Assembly (NCBI GenBank): GCA_019054805.1
Contig: JAHQIY010000037.1
Span: forward strand, 62,001 to 126,000
DNA length: 64,000 bases
Source of the DNA: Brachionus manjavacas
Taxonomy: Eukaryota; Rotifera; Eurotatoria; Ploima; Brachionidae
Direction: 5' to 3'
Shown here piece after piece: positions 21,691 to 32,493 of this stretch. The notes below the pieces were generated by a model. It made no database searches and was not told the DNA's origin. It was given only the letters and a program-made list of their open reading frames with translations. Numbering within the stretch: the first letter of the stretch is position 1; the number at the start of each line of letters is the position of its first letter. Position numbers and translations under genes: made by a program.

Positions 21691-24681
21691 AATTATTTAT
21701 ATCTGATATGTCTCCTTTATTTTTAAAAATATTCACTTGAGATAGCATTGTTTAAATGGAATGCACTCTGCAATGTGCATTTTGATATTACAGATTTTAC
21801 ATTTAGATACAAATTCTCAGCGTTAACTCTCAAGTTTATTTTATTTAAAAATATGAGTAAATACAAAATTAAATATTATTCTAAAAGATGCTGGAAATTG
21901 AACTCTTCTTTAAAAAAATTGAATTAAATATCCAAAGTCAACACCTTTTGTATTTTTTGCTCAACGATTTGAAGATTAAACAAGAAGATTTAAACAAATC
22001 GAACCCATTTTTTACAATAAAGGTTCAACATCAACTTCCATTTGATCATGATTTTCCACCTAAATATTTTTCTGGCAAAAGGATATATTTAGATATATTA
22101 AGCATATAAAAATTTTTTTATGAGAATGAGTTTAAAATTTAGTTCAAATATCCGAAAAATTATCAATTTAATTAAAATAGCCAAAATTTAAATGAAATCA
22201 CATGATTTTGAGACTTCAAATATTTAAAATAAAGCTAAAATTCAAAAAGTACAATCATAGATTTGTTCAGAATTTGTTAAGTTTATTGAAAAAAAAATGG
22301 GATCTTAAGTGATTTCTGTGACTACAGACTATTCAAGTGAAAAAAGCGTTTTTTTTGGTTTTTCTTAAAAGTTAAAAATTGGCAAACTCTTTTTCTAAAA
22401 ATAAATACACAAAAGAGAGTAGAATTGTTTTTAGATCCCTGAGTATAAACTTTTATTTTGAGCCTTTCATAAAAAAGAAACTTAGGGTTTCGAGGACGTT
22501 TGAAAAAAATTTGAAATATCAATTTGAAAATCGAAAAAAATGCATTAAGCAAACCTTTTAGAAAGACTTATTTTAACAAATTTTTCCTTTAAAGAATTTA
22601 AAAAATGTGACTAGGTATAACTAAAAAAAAAGAGAAAATATACATTACTCTTTTTATTTTGCTTGGGGATGTCATTAATTGTTAATGCTATTTATTAATT
22701 TCAAAAATTTGCAAAAAAAATAGAAAAGATAAAAATAAATGATTGATAAAGATAATTAATTTAAGAAAATATCAAACACATACAAAAATTTTGAATTTTG
22801 AATATTTTTTTGAAAATTGAGAAAAATTGCATTGAGCAAAATTTTTTCATAAAATAAATCCTGATGTTTTTGTTAACAAAATTTTCCAGTCTAATTAATT
22901 GATTCATTAAATTTACCAGATTTAACTCCTCATGAATTAATCTAGCTCGCATTTTATTGACACAAACACATACTATGCTTCTTTTCAAATTTTAAGGAAC
23001 ACAATATTAGATCATTAATAAATTGTACACAGATAAAAATTTTAAATTGAAAAAAATTTCATTTAATTAAAGTCTTGTTATTTACTTTTATTCAAATTCA
23101 GAAACTAAATTTCGAATTTTTCAGCAACAAAATTGTAGGAAAAGCAAACAATATGGTGACCTTACGAATAACAATCTACAGGGTGATGAAGGCAGAGCTT
23201 GGAAAGGGACTGTGCTCTAAACACAGAACACACTATCATCCTAGCCAACTGGAGCATCGGATCCGAGGTCCCCATTCCTCTCAACATCGAACCAAATTAT
23301 CAAAAGTTAACCAGTTATCCACGACACTCTTTTACCTCTTCAAACATTTTTATCATCTTTTAATTAATTATTTACTGACATAATGAATTTTACTGATTAA
23401 GTGTACATACCACAGTTACTATATAGCTTGCTAGCTTGTTGTAACTTATATTATTATTATTATTTTAATTTAAGAAATGAAATTTTTTCAAAATTGAAAA
23501 ATTAATCATCAGATATCAAGATGTCAAAATTAATTAATTTAAATCGAAAAAAAGTCTAGTTTAGTAGATAATGACTGAAAAGCACAGAGGGTTTTGCTTT
23601 TGACATTGACTGTCCATAAAATCTAAAATGCTTTTGTCGGTCAATGAGTCAAATAAAACTAGGTAATTAATCACATAACAAAACTTAAGCCAGACTTTTT
23701 ATTACATTCTGTCCCTAAAACATGGTCTGATTTTTGGTAAAAATTTAAAAATTGTTTTGAACGAGATTAGAAAAGAAAATTAAAATGAAGCATAATTTTA
23801 TTTTGAAGAGAGGGTCAAGTGCAATATAGCATAAGAAAAAATCGGGTTAATAAAATATTTTTCTTTTTTTTTTTAATTAAAAAATTAAAAAAAAACAATA
23901 GATTAATTTATTTTATGCTTAAACAACTATTTTAAAAGGAAAAAAAATAATTTAAAATCCAAGTGACACTCGGAATATAAAAAATTGATTTTCTAAAAGC
24001 AAATGCATTTATAAAAAATTACCTCAGAAATATTTTTAATCATCAATTAATTAAAATTGTAGATAAAGTTTTTGCTTTAACCTTTAAAAGCAAACTAATA
24101 TAAATTTGTAAGAAAGTCGTTTATTTCTACAACGAATTCATCTTTTTTTCGAAATTTTTTTGTTTTTTCAAAAGAAAATATATTATAATTATTTATTTAG
24201 AAAGTGCGCCATATGGGTCATGTAATTCATATATAATTTTTTTTAAGATTCAGCAAAATCCAAAATTTGGACCTTTTGCTTTAGGATGAACACACGAAAA
24301 TATGCTTCTAAATTTAACCAAACACTACAGCTTTAATTGAGATGTTTGCCTGTTAAAATTTGACGGCTAGATTACTATCATGATAGAAAATGTTGTTTGT
24401 TTAAGTTAATTTTGCATTAATATTTCAAATTCAGAACCTGTTTTAATGCGATTTTGATTATAATGCAAATTTAAATTTTAATTAATTATAAACTAAAATA
24501 TATTTTTGAAATTGGATTTTTTAACATAGAGATTAGAAGAAAATTCTATAAAGGATATTAGACTCTCTCTCTCTTAAATTCTTCTTATTAATATCCAAGA
24601 TACTGAAATTGAAAAATAACTAATTTTTAATTAAAAAAAATTTTCAAGATTTTTAGATTATGACAACATCAATTTAGCAAA
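21691..24681. other. Intergenic stretch
   Basis: The sequence is AT-rich. An ATG-started 73-codon frame at 21888-22109 (MLEIELFFKKIELNIQ...) has no recognised domain and no supported splice partners. A more GC-balanced patch at about 23150-23330 ends in ATT short repeats (23446-23466) and looks like the 3' end of an unidentified retroelement. Nothing else is supported. Confidence 0.4.
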
Positions 24682-25929
24682 ATGGTATCCGCTTTGTTTT
24701 CCCGCTGTCTAATGTAAGTTTTTCTGGTTCAAACTGATTAATCATAGCATGTCTAAACGCTTGCTTCTAGCCTCGTTCTTGGTACACTATTTCCAGCATA
24801 TAGATCCTACAAAGCCATAAAGAACAAAGATGTGCGTGAACACATCAAATGGATGATGTACTGGATAGTTTTTGCATTATTTACCACTCTCGAGACATTT
24901 TCAGATATTTTTTTTTCCTGGTTTCCTTTTTACTACGAGATAAAAATTTTGTTCATTCTCTGGATACTGTCACCAGCAACACGTGGATCAAGTCTGCTTT
25001 ACAAAAAATTAGTTCATCCGCTTCTAAATTCAAGAGAGAAAGAAATTGATGAATTAATAGAGAAAACTAAGCAACAAGGCTACACAACTTTTTTACAATT
25101 GTTTTCTTCTGGTTTTCAGTATGCATCAAATATCTTCGTCAACTCGGCCATCAAGGGTCAGTATTTTTTAGGCAGCCAGCTGAAAAAATCTTTTTCCATG
25201 AATGATGTATATGACGAAAGAGTTTCGGCTGCAAATAGCAACCAAGAAAGCCAGCAAAACGGGTACTTTAGAAAAAAACATGAAACAATAACAGAGGAAG
25301 AGAGTGAAAATTCAGGTGATTATTAACAAAAATTTAATTTTTCCCTAAAATCGGAATTTGACAAAGTGTGACTGGTCAAACTTTTTTTTTATTTTTGTTT
25401 TATCAATCTGAAAATATATTAAACATTAATATTTTTCTCGCGACTATTTTTATTTCCTGTTAGGGGTGACCCTATTAGCTAAACAATTTCGAAAAAAATA
25501 TTGGTAAACTTTTCTTAATAAAACTTTTATTTTATTTACAGTAAAATTTTGGATCAAATTCCGATTTTATTTATTTTGCTAATCTTATTAATTGATTATA
25601 AAATGAAAAAAAATAAGATTTTGAAGATGGTGTTCAAAGACTTCGATCAAAATCGACAAGGGCTAATCTTCCAAACAATGACTGTAAAATATTTTCAAAA
25701 AAAAATCCTATTGTAATTTAATATTATCTACATTAAAGCTCAATATGGAAGTTTAAGGACCAGATCACTGAGAAAAACTAATTCGAACATTCAAGCTAAC
25801 ATTAAAGATTACGAGGTAATAGATACTGAAATAAAAGAGAATAAAAAGCCAGTTAGTCGAAGACGAGCAAGTGCCAAGCATCTTACTGAATCAACTGCTA
25901 ACTATAAATCAACTGAAGTACAAATTTAA
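24682..25929 (+). CDS. Receptor expression-enhancing protein (REEP1-4 family)
   Basis: Three exons join in frame: 24682-24713, 24771-25315, 25739-25929 (255 aa). The protein starts MVSALFSRCLILVLGTLFPA and continues YRSYKAIKNKDVREHIKWMM, SWFPFYYEIKILFILWILSP and GSSLLYKKLVHPLL, in the order of vertebrate REEP1-4. This is the TB2/DP1/HVA22 domain, whose hydrophobic hairpins shape tubular endoplasmic reticulum and bind microtubules. Residues about 1-110 are the membrane part. The rest is a Ser/Lys-rich cytosolic tail ending with QYGSLRTRSLRK. The 423-bp second intron is long for this gene set, and its phase (1) fits both flanking exons. Reading straight on at 25316 would give an early stop, which I take to be intron. 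Confidence 0.88.
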
Positions 25930-28388
25930 CCTCAAAATAAATAAATAAATAAATAAAAAAATAAAATTGATTAAATAAGGCAGCTCATTTCGGAACAATT
26001 ACAAGAAACAAAAGTCAAGCTATAAATAAAGCTATGTCATCAACATCTCTAGAAACTTAGTCATGTTAAAGTTGAGAAAAAAAATTGTTCATCGCTTCAT
26101 TTATTAAAATGGTAAAATGAATTTTTTGTAAATTATTTGTCAATAAATTCACCTAAAAAGCTATTTATCTCTAAATCGAAAATATTCAATAAAAACTCTG
26201 ATAATTATAATGTAACTTATTTAGATTTTCCTTATTTTGTATTTTTATTATTTTCTTATTTTTTTCTTATTTTTTTAATTATTGATCATCTTTAATAAAA
26301 ATCTTTGAAAAAATCTATTCTTAATGTATTATCTATTAAATCTATGAGGTAATGACGACAGTCCTTCAATTCGACATTCTGCCTTTTGTAAATTCAGATT
26401 GCTTAATATGTTAGAAATATATAATACAAATATCGCATATATTAATATCGGTATTCAGATTATTCATTTTGTTAAGTTTTTTTAAAATAAAAATATTTAT
26501 TCAGTAAACACTGCGAGGGTTATCTAAAGAAAAAAATAAATAAAATAAAAAATAAAAGTAAAGTTTTGTCTTTCTAACTTAATATAAAAATTAAAAAGAG
26601 TGTTTTCAAAATTGTGTTAGTCACATGATTTAATTGAATTAAAAGAACTACTAGAAATAATTTTTCAAGTTCGATTTCTAAAAACAAGTCCAATGACAAT
26701 TTGGTAAATAAATATATATTTTTTTTTCTTCCATTTTTGCTTAGAAAGCCTTCGTTAAAAGTTGTATTTTGGATTTTTTTTTGTTTTTCTTTGGTCATTG
26801 ATCCAGAAATACAAAACTTTATTCACTCAGTTATTCCGTTTTTCTTACATTCTCGATTGTTTAAGGAAATTTCTTTGATTCTATCGTTTATTTTATCTTC
26901 AAGATCTTTTGAGGTTTCTATGCTTTAATTTTCACTTCCTTGTATTTCGTTTAACTCAGGATCGATTTCTAGTATTTTTTTTCCGTTTTGAATTAATCCT
27001 TTTAATAGACAATAGAAAAGTTCTTTTTTAAATTTATTGACCATCAGCCTTTTCACAAAATGCAGTTTTCGTGTTAGTTGCATCATTTCAGTTGTTTTCA
27101 TTTCTAGGGCATGCATGAGTTTTGGCTCTCTTTTTGGGACCCATAATTCATTTGATTATGGTTCCTTCAGTTATTTTTAGCTTTCTTTGGTCTATTTGAT
27201 TAATTTTTAGTGCTTTACATCAGTTATCAGTTTTATATTAAATTTTTTTATTAAAGGAAATATTTTCCACTTTTATTTTTTTCGACAACTTATCTTTATA
27301 TTGATTTTTTTATTAAGCTAAAAATCAAACTTCCTTAACCTTCTTACTAAACTGAACAAACTGATTAAAAAATAACGTTAGATTTAAATCTGTTTTAAAA
27401 ATATTAAATACTAAAAAAATTAAAGCTTCAGTTTGTCCCATTGTATTCAGATCGTCAAAAAATTCTTTGAGAAAATCAATGGAACAAAACTACAATAAAA
27501 CTCTCTTAATATTTTTCAAAAAATGCAATTAGATTTCAAATTAACGATTACACTAATTTTCATTTAGACAAAAATCTATGTTTATGAAATCATTAATTTT
27601 CAATATTTAATTTTTTTTGATTTTAAGTAATGTGCATTTATAATACTTTAAGAATATTTATACATTAAATATTATAATATAAGTTTCAGTAAATTAATTA
27701 CTGATACACTAATTTTTGCAGGCAAACTTTATTAAACATGATTTGTCTAATATTATATTATTTTTATCTGAAGTAAAAATTTCTTAATAAATATTTTGAA
27801 TTTTAAAAACAAAATTTAATTTAATTTTGCTCTAAATGATTAAAATGTGATTTTAGCAATAATTTGGAAAACTTAATGTGGATTTTAGATAATTTTTTTT
27901 TGAATTTTTCAATTAGTTTTTGGTGATATTGATTTTAGCTTAATTTTTTTTTGAAATGATTTAAAAAAAATTGAAAATTTGAATCTAATATTTTAATAAA
28001 ATATCTTTAAAAAATTGCTTGCTTCGGAAGTGTGTTTAATATTTTGAAATTAAAAAATAATTAAAATTGCGAATTTAGCAATAGTTAAAAATCTATAAAA
28101 ATTTACTTTTTATTATATTCTAAAGAAGTGAGTTATTTAATTTTATCTAAAAAATTTTTACACTTTTTCATGATGCAAGATTCTTTTTTAATATGAACAC
28201 ATTTGACAAATTAAAAAAATTATTATATTGATATTTTTTCTAACTTTGTAAAAAAATAAAAACTCCAAGCTTATTTGTGAAAATTTGGTATCTAATTAAA
28301 GCAAAATAAATTAAATTATTTATGACAACATATCTTTTTTCAAATAATATAATGTATTTAAATAATTATAAATCGAGACTGTCAGCTT
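25930..28388. other. Intergenic stretch with degenerate minus-strand frames
   Basis: An ATAAATAAAT run follows the REEP stop. At 26574-27180 the minus strand has fragmentary Lys-rich frames (for example GPKREPKLMHALEMKTTEMM at about 27100-27150) that could be a decayed retroelement or gene. I could not name it. The remainder is AT-rich. Confidence 0.35.
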
Positions 28389-28997
28389 TTATTCATCATT
28401 TTCGTCTTCATCAAATTTGATTCCCGTAGGTTTCTTTTTTTTAACTATGCTGTTTGTATTTTTTCGTTTTGAAGTGTGTTTTGAGATGCTAAATTTCTTA
28501 AGACCCGTTGACTCGGAATCATGCGACGATTGATGATGAATTAAACTCGAAGTCTTGTTCGTTTCATTAGGAATGAAGCCATTTTGTTTGATTAGTTTTA
28601 CATTCTCGGTCTCTAATTTTAGATTTTTTTCAAATAATCTAAAAATTAGATTTTTGAGTTCCATTTTTGATGTCTTGGAATATTTAAGAATTATTTTGAT
28701 ATCTTTTTTTAACAATTTGAATTCAAGATCGTCAACTGTGTTGTCATTTGGTAGATTATTAAGTTCGAATTGCTCAGAATTTATCAAAGAATGCAATTCT
28801 TCGTGATCTATGCCATTTATTTTAAAAAATTCTTCTTCCACCGAGTACTTCCATATATCTTCTCCATTAGTTACAATCATGATTAATTCTTTCCTACATT
28901 CTGGCTTGGTTTCATCTGACTCCTTAAAGTATATTAAATAGCGACCATTTTGTTTGATATCGTAAAAGGAATTTATTTTATCAATAAGATGATTCAT
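28389..28997 (-). CDS. PAXX-like non-homologous end-joining factor
   Basis: This is a single exon of 202 aa, starting at the minus-strand ATG at 28997. The N-terminal part (RYLIYFKESDETKPEC...ELIMIVTNGEDIWKY) resembles the XRCC4-like head of PAXX, where the human protein reads RFVCYCEGEE...LYVTDAAELW. A predicted helical/coiled-coil segment (about 105-140, MELKNLIFRLFEKNLKLETE) follows. The basic C-terminus VKKKKPTGIKFDEDE matches the human PAXX Ku-binding tail (KSKKPAGGVDFDE). PAXX stabilises Ku and the ligase complex at DNA breaks. Length is close to the human 204 aa. Identification rests on the head pattern and the tail motif. A structure-based comparison would be more convincing because the family diverges quickly. 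Confidence 0.7.
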   Translation of the reverse strand: MNHLIDKINSFYDIKQNGRYLIYFKESDETKPECRKELIMIVTNGEDIWKYSVEEEFFKINGIDHEELHSLINSEQFELNNLPNDNTVDDLEFKLLKKDIKIILKYSKTSKMELKNLIFRLFEKNLKLETENVKLIKQNGFIPNETNKTSSLIHHQSSHDSESTGLKKFSISKHTSKRKNTNSIVKKKKPTGIKFDEDENDE

Positions 28998-30556
28998 TCT
29001 ATATCATTTGTTTACAAATAATTAATTAAAAAATCAATAATTGGACTTTTTGAATATTTTTTTAACTTACTTTAAATCGAATTTTAAATGATCATATGCA
29101 TTACAGATTTTGTTAATTTAATTTTAGTTTCTCACATGATTTTTTTCTGAATCCTTTCAAATTAGGTCTAACTTAACTTTTTCAGGTGGTCCAAAAAAAG
29201 CGGAATACGGAATTCCGTAATAAAAAAACTTCTTCAATTCCGCAAAAAAGTTCCTTAATTCCATAGAGCACATAATAAAAGGAGGAATATCTGCCTTTTT
29301 TTAGATTTATTGATTCCGTAGATATATAAAAAAAATTTTGTTGTTTTTTTTTTTAAATTTTTTTTAAAAATTATTCAATTTTTTTTTAATAATTGTTTTA
29401 TTGCATTTGAGTTTAAAAAATTAAATTTTAAAATTTCTAGATCTTTATTCTAAAACTACTAACTAATAAAAAGAAACTAAATTATAATATATTTAGAAAG
29501 GAAAAAGAGAGAAAGGGGTCTGGGTACCACTTCGATGATACATATAATACTACTATTCATTTTGTACTCATGGCTAGTTTTTTTTTTCAACTGATTCAAA
29601 TTAAAACAATCACAATTGATTTTAAAAAAATTCTTGAAAAAAATTATTTTAAAATAAAATAAAATCTTTTTATTAATTAAGTGTTTTTAATTAAGGGAAT
29701 TCTAGAAAAAAAATTTTTACACCAAGGGTTCCAAAAATAGCAAACCCTTTAAAAAGTTGTTGTTCTTTAAGACTCAAAATCTCAAAGATAAAACTTAAAT
29801 ATACTAAAAAAGTATATATATTCTGAAATAGCATTAAATTCTCTACATGCTGATGTGATTAAAATAGAATAAAAAGGGTGTGCCGGTTTTTGTTGGCTAA
29901 AAAAAGGAAAAAAATGTGTTTTTTCCGGTTAAAATTTATTTATTTTTAAGTATTTATTTTTTTTAAATTATCAAAATCATTAGATTAATAAAGTTTTAAA
30001 ATTTTAAACTTCAATTTTCCAAAAAATTTAATAAAATCGATTATTTCGTTTTATTTTAAAAAATTTTCTTTTCGTAATTTTATGTAATATTGAAAAATTA
30101 AATAAAAAAAATTGGATGATAGAGCATCAAAAAATTTAAAAAATTTTGATTTTCTGAATTTGGACTGGATGCGGCGCTTCCAATGATACCAAAACTGAAT
30201 TTTCTCATGATCTGTTCTAATTGAAAAGCAAAGTCAAAATCGATACATTTATTAGAAAAATTTATCAATCATTTCACAATCAATAAATTGAAAGAACTTG
30301 ATACTCGGCAAAATATCCTAATAAAAACACGATCGGTATTAGTAAATACTCACAGACAAGACCATTGTATAGTGCTATCAATCTGGAATTTGTTTCTCAG
30401 ATCCATATGAAACATAAATTATTTTTTGAACAATGATTAGAGCAGGAAACTCTTAATAAAGATTAAAAAATGCCTGTAATTACTTCAAGAATTGATACTT
30501 CGTTTGGCAGACAATAGAGAGCATAGGAACAAAAGATTAGTGTTGAATGTCTTGAA
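28998..30556. other. Intergenic stretch
   Basis: The sequence is AT-rich. It includes a partial MITE copy (29718-29930). The rest, including the slightly more complex 30170-30550, shows no supported feature. Confidence 0.4.
29718..29930 (+). mobile_element. Partial copy of the 15745 MITE
   Basis: About 210 bp match 15843-16055 closely, including GGTGTGCCGGTTTTTGTTGG and ACCCTTTAAAAAGTTG. The terminal inverted repeats are absent on both sides, so this is an internal fragment or a heavily truncated insertion. Confidence 0.75.
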
Positions 30557-31590
30557 TACAGTATGTTGCAAAAGTTTAGAAATTGGTTATTTGTTGTATT
30601 TTACGAAAAATTGAGTGAAAAAGAAAAAAAATAAAAGCACTAATTTGTAGAATTTTTTTTTCTCTACAATTTGATCAATGACACTCGGAATAAAAATAGA
30701 ATTAACTTTTAGATATTAATAATGAAAAAACTTCCTCTAAAAAATAAAAAATAAAAGTCGGTGCAAAAGTTTAGAAATTTGGGTAATCCTAAAGTTTTAG
30801 CAACCATTGCTACCTTTTTTCACACCTTTATGATTAATTCTTAAATAGCTTCTAATTTTGATTAAATTGTGCTCTTAAACTGCTTAATATAAATACTCTC
30901 CAGCTACTTAGGTCCTTTCTAAATAACTTAACCAAAAAATCTTAATTTTGCCAAAAAATTACCAAAACATGGGTAAAAAAAACGTCTCTAGCCCACTAAA
31001 ATGGCAGATCGTGGGCCTGCTAAAAAGTGGAGATAAAAAGCAAAATGAGATGGCCAACATGTTAGGTGTATCTCCAAAATGTGTCTCTTCAACTAAAAAA
31101 CGATATGAAGAGACTGGTACTGTGTCTGATCGAAGCCGTTCTGGTAGACCTCGGAAGTTGACTTTTAGGGATGAAAATTACATTTTTAGAGAGATAAGAA
31201 AAGATCCTACATCAAGCTATCAAAAACTCGCCACTGATTTTAATTCTAAGACTCAGGAGGTCAGGATAAGTAAGTCTACTGTAATGAGATTTCTCAACAA
31301 TAAAAAGAAAACCCCTTTTAACTATAAAAGATATACAAAAAAGATATAAGTGGTGTTAACAGAGACTTAATTGGACAGTTAAAAATTGGTCCAGAGTTAT
31401 TTTCAGTGACGAGTCCAATTTTGAGGTCTTCAATCGTAAGTCAAGAGTAATCGTAAAAAGGTTTAAAAATGAAAAGTTTCATCCGAAGTTCTGTATACCA
31501 AGGTTACAAAACGGTGGAGGGTCAGCTGGTATCTGGGGATGCATTTCCTACAAAGGCACTGGTATAAGCAACATGTATAATATTGTATAA
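30557..31590 (+). mobile_element. Tc1/mariner element, 3'-truncated
   Basis: The left end starts TACAGTATGTTGCAAAAG, and GGTGCAAAAGTTTAGAAAT recurs as a direct repeat about 200 bp inward (about 30760). This is the IR/DR arrangement known from some Tc1 elements. The transposase starts at ATG 30969 (MGKKNVSSPLKWQIVGLLKS) and carries a paired-like helix-turn-helix and GRPRKL linker. After a frame change near 31349 the DDE domain begins (WSRVIFSDESNFEVFNRKS, with the first catalytic Asp) and continues to GIWGCISYKGTGISN. The sequence then ends in ATAATATTGT repeats near 31570-31600. The second Asp, last acidic residue and right end are missing, so this copy is dead. Confidence 0.85.
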
Positions 31591-32493
31591 TATTGTATAA
31601 TATAAATGAGCTGTTCGCGTGCCAAAACAGAGGCTTAGTTGACTCAGTTAAGTTTTTTGTTCATAAAATTAGAATTTCATTAGATAGTAATTTAACTTTT
31701 TACTTTTATTTTGACTACTTGAATCTTTTACTTAGGCCTGCAATTTCTTAGTTATTTAGATTTTTTTCACTTTTTACCCGTCTTTTATGTAATCTGACTT
31801 TAAAATTTTTATCAAATTTTTTTTAAATTTTAAATGGATTAATTATTTAAGAAATTTAATGTGATTTAAATCAGATTTTTTTTTCTTTGTAAAATTGTAA
31901 TTTGTATTTTTGTGTTTCCTTTTCAACTTGCCTATGAGGATTAAATTTTTTTATTTTAAATAAATAAATAAACAATCACTTTAATTAGTACATAAACGCT
32001 TACTTGATTTTAGTCCATGAAGCCAAGATGAAAATTGTAAGTTTTTCATGATTGAGCCATTTGTAAATGTTCTGAAGAGAAAAAGATGAAAATTTTGCTT
32101 ATTTTAATCCAAAAAGATTTTTCATGCACAAAAACGAGATGATTTTTGAAGTCATCGATTTTGGCTTGATAATGCGGAAATTGCGCGTTTCCGTTTATCT
32201 TAAGTCTACAAGTAAGCAAATTATTTTGTCAAGTTAATTCTGCAACCGAAGCAGCAAAATCACAAATAAGCACATCAAAAATGTGCATATATTATTTAAA
32301 TTCATTATCACGTAAGAAATTCTATTTTCCCTTTAATTTCTAAAGCTCTCTCTCTAAAAGAAAAAAGCAATTGAAATTTTAGCCAACAAAATTTAGAAGA
32401 AGCCAAAGCAAATTATTCAAAATTCGGATAAATCATATCTTCTATTTGAACAAAGAAAAAAGGATCGATCTAGCAAAGCAGCGGCCGAGCAAA
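31591..32493. other. Spacer before SPOP
   Basis: It holds a hairpin-plus-AAATAAAT tail near 31930-31970 (a probable non-LTR 3' end) and CT-rich sequence at 32345-32360 shortly before SPOP. No core promoter motif was recognised with confidence. Confidence 0.4.

Noticed and set aside
21888-22109. 73-codon frame MLEIELFFKKIELNIQ as a gene
   Set aside because: It is ATG-started and slightly protein-like, but no homology, promoter or neighbouring exon could be supported.
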